Shown here one piece after another: positions 1-5,040 of a DNA stretch of 5,040 nt. This DNA is from Candidatus Zixiibacteriota bacterium. Lineage in GTDB: Bacteria > Zixibacteria > MSB-5A5 > GN15 > FEB-12. Position 1 is the first letter of the stretch. Each line of letters starts with the position of its first letter. The position numbers were made by a program, and so were the translations under genes. Under the pieces are notes generated by a model. It was not told where the DNA came from and searched no databases. It saw only the letters and a program-made list of their open reading frames with translations. The DNA lies in the NCBI GenBank assembly GCA_003641345.1, contig QNAD01000173.1:1-5040 (forward strand), in the 5' to 3' direction.

Positions 1-669
1 GATTTTGACTTTAGTTTGTTCTGGTTGAGAATTGGAACCATCAACAATTTCGTGAATTTTCTTTTGATTACTTCTAAGAGGAGTATCAGATAAACTGACT
101 TCATTCTCTTCACGATTTACCGTAAAGATATCTTGATAATTATTTGGAGTATTATTAGATAACTGATTGATATCACAATCTGCTAAATTATTTTCAATAT
201 TAAATGCATCTCCATTCAAATTCACATCATATTCTGCAAGTGATATATCTTCAATTGTAGTAAATTTAAAATTAGGGATATTTGCCTCCCAAAATAATGC
301 TACCAAATCTTCTTTCTTGTTGGGTGAGTTTAGATATATTTTTAAAGTATCAAGGAGAGCATAAATTTCAGCAACTTCAAGCCCGGTCTTGAAAGTAAAA
401 TTAGTGATACCGGTTTCAAAAAAGATTGATGCCAGAGATTCTTCTTTTGACTTGTCTTTGAAAACAGACTGGCTATCAAATACCAGTTCTTCTTTATCTA
501 CAAGTATTTTTATATCACCATATTCTTCGATTATATTTTCAAGTTTTTCAGAAAAAGATCTTTTCAGAGACTGAGGCAAAGAATTATCTTCAGGGTACAT
601 AGATACAACCTTGATGACTTTGAGTAAGTCTTTGAGTATCAGGGATATGTCAGTTATTTTGTCGCTCAT
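1..669 (-). CDS. Unrecognised protein, N-terminal 223 residues (C-terminus beyond left edge)
   Basis: The reading frame is open without a stop from the ATG at 669-667 to the window edge, so the 3' end is missing. I cannot name the protein. Residues 1-136 look like one folded domain: an N-terminal amphipathic helix leading into MYPEDNSLPQSL (24-35), a second helix, a beta segment around DIKILVDKEELVFD (52-65), then a helix pair ending in LVALFWEANIPNF (122-134). This pattern (YP-x-N/H-P helix, strand, late 'LWEA-x-hP' motif) resembles a domain I recall at the N-terminus of HEAT-repeat-like and regulatory proteins of deltaproteobacteria and candidate phyla; that is recollection, not a search. 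Residues 137-223 are rich in Asn, Asp, Glu and Ser and look disordered, like a linker to a missing C-terminal domain. There is no signal peptide or membrane segment, so it is probably cytoplasmic. The ribosome site is poor (only GAG close to the ATG). It lies downstream of the operon terminator at 741-770, so it presumably has its own promoter in 670-740, where I found no convincing -35/-10 pair. Confidence 0.75.
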   Translation of the reverse strand, partial: MSDKITDISLILKDLLKVIKVVSMYPEDNSLPQSLKRSFSEKLENIIEEYGDIKILVDKEELVFDSQSVFKDKSKEESLASIFFETGITNFTFKTGLEVAEIYALLDTLKIYLNSPNKKEDLVALFWEANIPNFKFTTIEDISLAEYDVNLNGDAFNIENNLADCDINQLSNNTPNNYQDIFTVNREENEVSLSDTPLRSNQKKIHEIVDGSNSQPEQTKVKI

Positions 670-740
670 AATCTCATTTGCACTTTATACGGTTTATTAT
701 TTTATATATCGGCATAAATGAAAGATTTATTTATGGATTT

Positions 741-770
741 AAAAAAGCCTGTCTTGTTCAGACAGGCTTT
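741..770 (-). terminator. Rho-independent terminator of the gmd-rmd-wbpA operon
   Basis: A perfect 11-bp inverted repeat, AAAGCCTGTCT (744-754) and AGACAGGCTTT (760-770), encloses a 5-base loop (755-759). Read on the minus strand, the hairpin runs directly into six T residues (746-741), the classic intrinsic terminator layout. It starts 26 bases after the stop codon of the dehydrogenase gene (797-799). On the plus strand the stem is not followed by a T run, so it acts in one direction only. It separates the sugar operon from the same-strand gene further left. Confidence 0.9.
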
Positions 771-796
771 GTGAAAGTAATATTTACTTAAAAGTA

Positions 797-2128
797 TTAT
801 AGATTTTCGATTTTGCTTCTACCCCGTTTAACACCTTTGGCAGCATTGCGGGTATCAAAAACAGCTTTTGAATTATCAACAATCCATTGGTAATCATATT
901 GAGTATGGTCTGTTAGAATAATAGTTAAATCAGCTTTGTTCAGTAGCGTTTTTGTTAGTTTGGTTGATTTTAGAATTTTATCATTCCATTTAATAGATGG
1001 AACAAATGGGTCGTTATAGAAAATTTTTGCACCTTTTATTTCTAAAAGACGCATAACATCTAAAGCAGGGGATTCTCTGACATCTTTGATATCTTTTTTG
1101 TAGGCAATTCCCAAAATAACAATTTTGGATTTATTGATTGATTTGGCAAAACTGTCATTCATGAGGTCAGTAATTCTTTGAGAAACATATTCCGGCATCT
1201 GGCTATTTATATCACCGGCAAGTTCAATAAAGCGGGCTGAATAGTTCAATGATTTTAATTTCCATGAAAGATAGTGAGGGTCAATAGGGATGCAGTGACC
1301 GCCTAAGCCCGGTCCGGGATAGAAAGGCATAAACCCGAATGGTTTTGTTGCGGCGGCATCAATAATTTCCCATACATCAAGACCCAATCTGTCACACATC
1401 AGAGCAACTTCGTTGACCAAACCGATATTTACCGACCGGAAGGTATTTTCTAAAAGTTTGACCATTTCCGCGGCGCCGGTTGAGGATACGGCTTTGATAT
1501 TAGGGATAGATTGCTCGTAAAATGTTTTAGCAACTTTGGTACACGAAGGAGTAATTCCACCCACAACGCGTGGAGTGTTTTTGGTTGTATATACGGCATT
1601 ACCCGGGTCAACACGTTCCGGTGAAAAAGCGAGATAGAAATCTTTGCCTACCTTGGAACCGTTTTCTTCAAGAATCGGTTTGATAAGTTCATCGGTTGTA
1701 CCCGGATATGTAGTTGATTCCAGAACAACTAATACATTGTTTTTCATGTGCTCTTTGATCATGTTGACAGCACTTAAGATATAGCTTACATCCGGATCTT
1801 TTGTTTTAGATAAAGGGGTTGGCACACAAATGGAGATAGTGTCCATTTGAGCAACTTTTTTTGGGTCCATAGTAGCAATTAAATTTCCTGATTTGACTAC
1901 TCGGGCAACTTCTTCGTTGGAAACATCATCAATGTCGGATTTACCGGCATTTATAAGTTTTACTTTTTCTTTTGAGATGTCATAACCGATAACTTTAAAC
2001 CCTGACTTTGCCAATTCAATAGAAAGAGGCAAGCCAACATATCCTAAGCCGATAATTCCAACAACAGCATTTTTTTGTTTAATTTTATCTATCAGTTTTT
2101 GACTGTTATTAACTTTTGTCTTTGGCAT
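797..2128 (-). CDS. wbpA: UDP-N-acetyl-D-hexosamine 6-dehydrogenase, WbpA type (nucleotide sugar dehydrogenase)
   Basis: This 443-residue cytoplasmic enzyme of the UDP-glucose/GDP-mannose dehydrogenase family oxidises C6 of a UDP-sugar to the carboxylate in two NAD+-dependent steps. Visible motifs are the Rossmann NAD site GLGYVG (27-32), ICVPTPL (100-106), ESTTYPGTT (137-145), FSPER with Glu171, KLLEN with Lys224 and Asn228, the catalytic Cys279 in GGHCIPIDP (276-284), and the C-terminal YKKD...RESPA segment (343-355). All key residues are present and the length is normal for the family. PFGF-x-P-x-YPGPGLGGHCIPIDP matches what I remember of Pseudomonas WbpA, so UDP-GlcNAc to UDP-GlcNAcA is the best guess. 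UDP-GalNAc (WbpO/TviB-like) or UDP-glucose cannot be excluded from sequence alone. The roughly 20 residues before the Rossmann fold form a basic helix, which is common in this subfamily. The ATG has a perfect AGGAG five bases upstream (2134-2138). It is the last gene of the operon, 20 bases after the rmd stop. The family call is near certain; substrate and symbol are moderate. Confidence 0.93.
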   Translation of the reverse strand: MPKTKVNNSQKLIDKIKQKNAVVGIIGLGYVGLPLSIELAKSGFKVIGYDISKEKVKLINAGKSDIDDVSNEEVARVVKSGNLIATMDPKKVAQMDTISICVPTPLSKTKDPDVSYILSAVNMIKEHMKNNVLVVLESTTYPGTTDELIKPILEENGSKVGKDFYLAFSPERVDPGNAVYTTKNTPRVVGGITPSCTKVAKTFYEQSIPNIKAVSSTGAAEMVKLLENTFRSVNIGLVNEVALMCDRLGLDVWEIIDAAATKPFGFMPFYPGPGLGGHCIPIDPHYLSWKLKSLNYSARFIELAGDINSQMPEYVSQRITDLMNDSFAKSINKSKIVILGIAYKKDIKDVRESPALDVMRLLEIKGAKIFYNDPFVPSIKWNDKILKSTKLTKTLLNKADLTIILTDHTQYDYQWIVDNSKAVFDTRNAAKGVKRGRSKIENL

Positions 2129-2133
2129 ATTTT

Positions 2134-2138
2134 CTCCT
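2134..2138 (-). promoter_or_regulatory. Strong Shine-Dalgarno site of the wbpA-type gene
   Basis: AGGAG on the minus strand lies five bases before the ATG at 2128 and fixes that start. The 14-base context CAGGAGAAAATATG is identical to the start region of the plus-strand TPR gene (4275-4288). Confidence 0.8.
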
Positions 2139-2148
2139 GGCAGATTGA

Positions 2149-3117
2149 TTAAATATCACCTGCTATTTTGGTTCTCCAATAATTAAGACTATCCCTTAAA
2201 GTTGCCTTTAGATTATATCGGCTGGTGTAGTTTAACTCTTTAACAGTCTTAGCCTTGCTTCCTTTCAAATATGGAATGTCACTTTTCCTGAACCTGCTTT
2301 TATCTTTCTTAATACTGATTTTTGTATTTGAAAAACTCAGAAGGATATCAAGCAGATTTTTTAAAGGTTGAGATTTCCCTGAACATAAATTATAAATTTC
2401 TCCATTTTTTCCTTTTAAGGCAAGTTTCCTATAGCCTGTTACAATATCCCTAACATCTGAAATATCTCTAAAATTAGATAAGTCTCCAACTTTAATAATC
2501 GGATTAGAAAGCCCAACTTCAATTTCTGCAATTTGTTTTGAAAATGAGGGAATTGCAAAATTTATATTTTGGCGGGGACCTGTATGGTTAAAAGAACGTG
2601 AAACTACAGCAGGAAATTTAAACATTTTATAATTTGCAAAACAGGCATACTCAGCTATCAATTTTGAAACAGCATATGGAGAGTTAGGAGAAACGGGATG
2701 AATCTCTTTAAGAGATTTAAATTTATTAGCAGTTAAACCGTAAACTTCGGAAGAACTTATAAAAATAAATTTTTTCAGTTTTTCTAATTCAAGTGCTCCA
2801 TTAATAATATTTGATGTTCCAGTTACGTTGATTTTATAACATTCTTTTTCAAATTTTAGTGATTGGCCAACCGATGAAAAAGCGGCAAGGTGAAAAATAT
2901 AATCAGGTTTGATTTTTTTTATAACTGCTTTACATCGTGATGAATTTAGAATGTTAAGTTTACTTAGATTTAAACTTTTCAGATGTGAGATGTTCTCGAA
3001 TGATTCATCTGGCAGGTAAGAACCGTAAACTTCAAAATTATTATTTAATAATTCTTCGGCAAGATAAGATCCTACAAAGCCGGTAATGCCTGTAATAAGA
3101 GCAGATTTTTTACTCAT
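2149..3117 (-). CDS. rmd: GDP-4-keto-6-deoxy-D-mannose reductase (GDP-D-rhamnose forming)
   Basis: This 322-residue extended short-chain dehydrogenase most likely reduces the 4-keto group of the Gmd product to GDP-D-rhamnose with NAD(P)H in the cytoplasm. The nucleotide site is GITGFVG (10-16). HLAAFSSVG (76-84), SSSEVYG (121-127, catalytic Ser region) and the catalytic pair Tyr148/Lys152 in YAVSK follow. RSFNHTGPRQ (174-183), PSF...QIAEIE...G (190-202), RDISDVRD (217-224) and NLCSG are signatures I associate with Rmd rather than with GDP-fucose synthase. The C-terminal LRDSLNYWR also fits. GDP-6-deoxy-D-talose synthesis by a related reductase remains possible. Length is slightly above the roughly 300 residues usual for Rmd. 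The start is seven bases after the gmd stop and I see no Shine-Dalgarno site in front of it, which suggests translation coupled to gmd. The gene is visibly richer in A/T and in Lys, Asn and Ser than its neighbours: about 32% GC in nine sampled rows against about 40-43% in gmd and wbpA. Confidence 0.9.
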   Translation of the reverse strand: MSKKSALITGITGFVGSYLAEELLNNNFEVYGSYLPDESFENISHLKSLNLSKLNILNSSRCKAVIKKIKPDYIFHLAAFSSVGQSLKFEKECYKINVTGTSNIINGALELEKLKKFIFISSSEVYGLTANKFKSLKEIHPVSPNSPYAVSKLIAEYACFANYKMFKFPAVVSRSFNHTGPRQNINFAIPSFSKQIAEIEVGLSNPIIKVGDLSNFRDISDVRDIVTGYRKLALKGKNGEIYNLCSGKSQPLKNLLDILLSFSNTKISIKKDKSRFRKSDIPYLKGSKAKTVKELNYTSRYNLKATLRDSLNYWRTKIAGDI

Positions 3118-3124
3118 GATAATT

Positions 3125-4081
3125 TTAAGAACTAACCCGTTTCATATCGGCGTCAATCATCATGCTTACCAATTCTTTGAATGAGACTTTTGGCTCCCAT
3201 CCAAGTTCTTTTTTCGCCAGTGTTGCATCTCCTAACAGAATATCAACTTCGGCAGGTCTGACAAAGCGCGGATCTGTAATGACAAAATCCTTGAAATCCA
3301 AATCAGCATATTCAAAAGCGGTTCTGACAAAATCTTCAACCGAATGGGTTTGTCCAGTTGCAATTACAAAATTACCCGGGTTTTCCTGTTGTAACATCAA
3401 CCACATAGCTTCCACATAATCACCTGCAAATCCCCAGTCACGTTTGGAATCAAGGTTGCCAAGAGCAAGTTTATCCGTCAATCCATGTTTTATTCTGGCG
3501 ACACCATCGGTAATTTTCCTTGTTACAAATTCAAGACCCCTACGAGGTGATTCATGATTAAACAGAATACCTGAGTTAGCATGAATATTATAGCTCTCAC
3601 GATAATTAATAGTAATCCAATGACCATATACTTTAGCAACTCCATATGGAGAACGAGGATAAAATTTTGTGGTTTCTTTCTGGGGAGTTTCATGCACTTT
3701 ACCGAACATTTCCGACGAAGATGCTTGGTAAAATTTAATATTTTTATCAATTAATCTGATAGCTTCCAGTATTTTAGTAACCCCTAAAGCATCAAATTCA
3801 CCGGTTAAAACCGGCTGTGACCAACTGGTAGGAACAAATGATTGAGCGGCTAAATTATAAATTTCGTCCGGCCTGTTTTCTTCGACAATATTGATAATGG
3901 ATAGTTGGTCTAAAAGGTCAGCCTGAACTAAAGTAATTTTATCTTTAATATGTTCAATTCTATCGAATGATTCAGTCGATGATCTTCTAACCATGCCGAA
4001 AACTTCATACCCTTTTGAAAGCAGTAATTCAGCCAGATAAGAGCCATCCTGACCTGTAATACCGGTAATCAAAGCTCGCAT
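3125..4081 (-). CDS. gmd: GDP-mannose 4,6-dehydratase
   Basis: This cytoplasmic enzyme converts GDP-D-mannose to GDP-4-keto-6-deoxy-D-mannose, the branch point to GDP-D-rhamnose, GDP-L-fucose and related 6-deoxy sugars. The NADP site GITGQDG is at residues 7-13, followed by RRSS (32-35), NLAAQSFV (76-83), ASSSEMFG (120-127), [11 protein letters not shown] (140-150), [12 protein letters not shown] (171-182), [15 protein letters not shown] (213-227) and RPAEVD near the end. By alignment from memory with the E. coli enzyme, the catalytic set is Ser122 (Thr in E. coli), Glu124, Tyr146 and Lys150, all intact. At 318 residues it belongs to the shorter form found in Pseudomonas rmd-gmd loci, not the roughly 370-residue E. 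coli form. The ATG sits right at the Rossmann fold and has AGAGAGG six bases upstream. It is the first gene of the operon, and rmd next to it supplies the following step. Identification is essentially certain. Confidence 0.97.
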   Translation of the reverse strand: MRALITGITGQDGSYLAELLLSKGYEVFGMVRRSSTESFDRIEHIKDKITLVQADLLDQLSIINIVEENRPDEIYNLAAQSFVPTSWSQPVLTGEFDALGVTKILEAIRLIDKNIKFYQASSSEMFGKVHETPQKETTKFYPRSPYGVAKVYGHWITINYRESYNIHANSGILFNHESPRRGLEFVTRKITDGVARIKHGLTDKLALGNLDSKRDWGFAGDYVEAMWLMLQQENPGNFVIATGQTHSVEDFVRTAFEYADLDFKDFVITDPRFVRPAEVDILLGDATLAKKELGWEPKVSFKELVSMMIDADMKRVSS

Positions 4082-4087
4082 TTAAAA

Positions 4088-4094
4088 CCTCTCT
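4088..4094 (-). promoter_or_regulatory. Shine-Dalgarno site of gmd
   Basis: AGAGAGG on the minus strand lies six bases before the gmd ATG (4081-4079). It is a good match to the anti-SD and supports the chosen start. Confidence 0.7.
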
Positions 4095-4142
4095 TTAACT
4101 AATTCATTTTTTCTGTTATACAGTCAAATTCTATTAGAGCTT

Positions 4143-4204
4143 AAAATATATATTTATTACTTGAACTGGTCAATAAAAGAGAAAGGAAATTGAAAATATA
4201 TATT
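4143..4204. repeat. Pair of 12-base AT-rich direct repeats, each with a palindromic core
   Basis: AAAATATATATT occurs at 4143-4154 and again at 4193-4204, 50 bases apart. The first copy extends into a perfect 12-base palindrome (4144-4155) that overlaps the -10 box of the minus-strand promoter. The second contains a 10-base palindrome (4195-4204) upstream of the plus-strand promoter. They could be operator sites or simply AT-rich sequence; GC is only about 18% in 4141-4260, so chance is a serious explanation. Confidence 0.35.
4145..4173 (-). promoter_or_regulatory. Putative sigma70-type promoter of the gmd-rmd-wbpA operon
   Basis: On the minus strand a -35 box TTGACC (4173-4168, five of six consensus bases) is followed after exactly 17 bases by a -10 box TATATT (4150-4145, five of six). 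Transcription would start near 4138, giving a leader of about 57 bases before gmd that contains its Shine-Dalgarno site. AT-rich DNA produces chance matches, but two 5/6 boxes at optimal spacing upstream of the first gene make this the best candidate. Confidence 0.55.
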
Positions 4205-4237
4205 AAAATATTCTATGATATTTCAAAATATTTCGGT

Positions 4238-4266
4238 TTGATAAACTTGTTAAACGTATTTATATT
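4238..4266 (+). promoter_or_regulatory. Putative sigma70-type promoter of the TPR-protein gene
   Basis: A -35 box TTGATA (4238-4243) and a -10 box TATATT (4261-4266) are separated by exactly 17 bases; each matches five of six consensus bases. The predicted start near 4273 gives a very short leader, just enough to include the AGGAG at 4276-4280. Confidence 0.55.
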
Positions 4267-4275
4267 AAATAAAAC

Positions 4276-4280
4276 AGGAG
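4276..4280 (+). promoter_or_regulatory. Strong Shine-Dalgarno site of the TPR-protein gene
   Basis: AGGAG is placed five bases before the ATG at 4286-4288. It decides the start in favour of this ATG over an in-frame upstream TTG at 4190, which would add 32 residues in front of the signal sequence. Confidence 0.8.
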
Positions 4281-4285
4281 AAAAT

Positions 4286-5040
4286 ATGAATAGAGCACTA
4301 TCTATATCGTTTTTAATATTATTTATAATTGCTATTCAGACAAATTCTATTGTAAAGCAGAACAAAGGAGATAATTTGTCAGAAAATTTAACCGTTGACA
4401 GTTTGCTAAATCAAGCTGATGAGATTTTTCAAAAAAGAGATTATAAAACTGCATTAGAACATTATATGAAAACCGCTAAGCAGGCTCAGAAAGAATTTAA
4501 CCTCTCTGTAGAATCTGAAGCTTTAGCTCAGGTTGCCAGAGTGAATCTTATTTTAGGCAATAAGGATGACGGGCGAGTTTATCTTGAAAAAGCCGCTGGA
4601 AGAGTTTCTGAAAGTGATCCTTATGGATGGTCTCGATATTTGGGCGTAAAGGGGAGATTTGAATGGCAGGATGACAATTTGAAAGAATCCAAGCTGACTT
4701 TTGAAAATATGTATAATTATTGCGTTGTAAATTCGTTATGGGGAAGAGCTGTTGATGCTGCTCACATGGTGGCGATTGTTGCTGAAACTGCAGAAGAACA
4801 AATCAAATGGGGACATATTGGAATTGAGGCGGCTGAAGCGAATGATCAACAAAGATGGCTGGGACCGCTTTGGAATAATATGGCGGGTACATATTATGAT
4901 ATAAAGCAGTATGATTCCACTCTGATTTGTTATCTAAAAGCAAGGGATTATCATTGGCAATTTTCAGGCGAAGTGGCAAAACTGTTTGCTGATTATCATG
5001 TTGGAATGACATATAGGTTGTTAGGAGAATTTGAAGAAGC
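4286..5040 (+). CDS. Exported tetratricopeptide-repeat protein, N-terminal 251 residues (C-terminus beyond right edge)
   Basis: The frame is open from the ATG to the window edge, so the 3' end is missing. Residues 1-20 (Arg3 followed by the hydrophobic stretch ALSISFLILFIIAI) form a Sec-type signal peptide or an uncleaved N-terminal anchor. There is no lipobox Cys and no clear cleavage motif. The rest is helical with TPR-like units. One is at about 40-73 (LLNQADEIFQKRDYKTALEHY), with looser helical pairs up to about 180. The clearest unit is at about 191-222 (WLGPLWNNMAGTYYDIKQYD), and another starts at about 232 and ends in YRLLGEFEEA. The 'WLGPL-x-NN-x-x-x-TY-x-D' unit recalls a family of small bacterial TPR proteins I remember without a known function. 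TPRs bind other proteins; partner and role here are unknown. The C-terminal part could carry more TPRs or an effector domain such as a histidine kinase or LuxR-type helix-turn-helix, so the present piece may be only a sensor half. It is divergent from gmd and has its own promoter. Confidence 0.85.
   Translation, partial: MNRALSISFLILFIIAIQTNSIVKQNKGDNLSENLTVDSLLNQADEIFQKRDYKTALEHYMKTAKQAQKEFNLSVESEALAQVARVNLILGNKDDGRVYLEKAAGRVSESDPYGWSRYLGVKGRFEWQDDNLKESKLTFENMYNYCVVNSLWGRAVDAAHMVAIVAETAEEQIKWGHIGIEAAEANDQQRWLGPLWNNMAGTYYDIKQYDSTLICYLKARDYHWQFSGEVAKLFADYHVGMTYRLLGEFEE

Larger units (their letters stand above)
741..4173 (-). other. Transcription unit gmd-rmd-wbpA (inferred operon)
   Basis: Three co-directional genes with gaps of 7 and 20 bases run from a candidate promoter (4173-4145) to a strong intrinsic terminator (770-741). 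No internal terminator or promoter-sized gap is visible. The unit makes two kinds of activated sugar: a GDP-6-deoxyhexose (gmd, rmd) and a UDP-amino-sugar uronate (wbpA type). Operon structure is inferred from spacing and the flanking signals. Confidence 0.75.

Noticed and set aside
167..574. Two short plus-strand open frames (167-364 and 389-574).
   Set aside because: They lie antisense to the long minus-strand frame 1-669, have no ribosome site, and encode Ser/Phe-rich sequence typical of the reverse of an Asp/Glu/Lys-rich gene.
670..740. Possible promoter for the leftmost gene, with TATAAA at 689-684 on the minus strand.
   Set aside because: No acceptable -35 box lies at 16-18 bases (best match three of six), and the leader would be only a few bases long. 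A promoter is expected here, but I cannot point to it.
2149..3117. rmd considered as GDP-L-fucose synthase (fcl/wcaG).
   Set aside because: The RSFNHTGPRQ, QIAEIE and RDISDVRD signatures fit the Rmd group. The features I associate with Fcl are not seen.
3162..3750. Open frames inside gmd (plus 3162-3419 and minus 3523-3750).
   Set aside because: Both are shadows of gmd, whose own frame is unmistakable by motifs; neither encodes a recognisable domain.
4099..4127. Second promoter-like pair for gmd: TTGACT (4127-4122) and AATTAG (4104-4099) on the minus strand.
   Set aside because: The -10 matches only three of six bases; the TTGACC/TATATT pair at 4173-4145 is clearly better.
4190..4285. In-frame TTG at 4190 with AAAGGA just upstream, which would extend the TPR protein by 32 residues.
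   Set aside because: The ATG at 4286 has a perfect AGGAG at ideal spacing and starts directly at a signal-like sequence. The extension would bury that and overlap the candidate promoter; its codons look like random AT-rich DNA.
4803..5012. Minus-strand open frame within the TPR gene.
   Set aside because: It is antisense to a clear TPR coding frame, Pro/Gln/His-rich, with no start signals.

Overview
The window is a stretch of AT-rich bacterial chromosome. GC is roughly 35-43% in most genes and about 18% in the 4141-4260 intergenic stretch (hand counts). It uses ordinary Shine-Dalgarno sites and sigma70-like promoter hexamers. Nothing fixes the phylum. The nucleotide-sugar genes and the exported TPR protein suit a free-living Gram-negative-type bacterium with surface polysaccharide. 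The N-terminal domain of the leftmost gene resembles proteins I associate with deltaproteobacteria and candidate phyla such as Zixibacteria; that is only an impression.

Layout from left to right. (1) 1-669, minus strand: the first 223 codons of an unrecognised protein whose C-terminus lies beyond the left edge. It has a compact alpha/beta-looking N-terminal domain followed by an Asn-rich, acidic, probably disordered segment. (2) 670-796: a short intergenic region with a strong intrinsic terminator (741-770) for the minus strand. (3) 797-4081, minus strand: a three-gene operon transcribed in the order gmd (GDP-mannose 4,6-dehydratase), rmd (GDP-4-keto-6-deoxy-D-mannose reductase, GDP-D-rhamnose forming) and a WbpA-type UDP-N-acetylhexosamine 6-dehydrogenase. 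(4) 4082-4285: a very AT-rich divergent promoter region with a plausible promoter for each direction. (5) 4286-5040, plus strand: the first 251 codons of a secreted or membrane-anchored tetratricopeptide-repeat protein, cut by the right edge.

How the genes work together. Gmd turns GDP-D-mannose into GDP-4-keto-6-deoxy-D-mannose and Rmd reduces it, most likely to GDP-D-rhamnose. The third enzyme oxidises C6 of a UDP-amino sugar to a uronic acid. Both products are activated sugars for O-antigen, capsule or exopolysaccharide. The cassette appears as a complete transcription unit from promoter (about 4173) to terminator (about 741), with no glycosyltransferase or export gene inside it. The flanking genes show no clear link to sugar metabolism.

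Most of the window is ordinary. I found no phage, IS element, CRISPR array, RNA gene or obviously new system. The points most worth a second look are the unrecognised leftmost protein, the lower GC of rmd relative to its two operon neighbours together with its lack of a Shine-Dalgarno site, and the architecture of the divergent promoter region.
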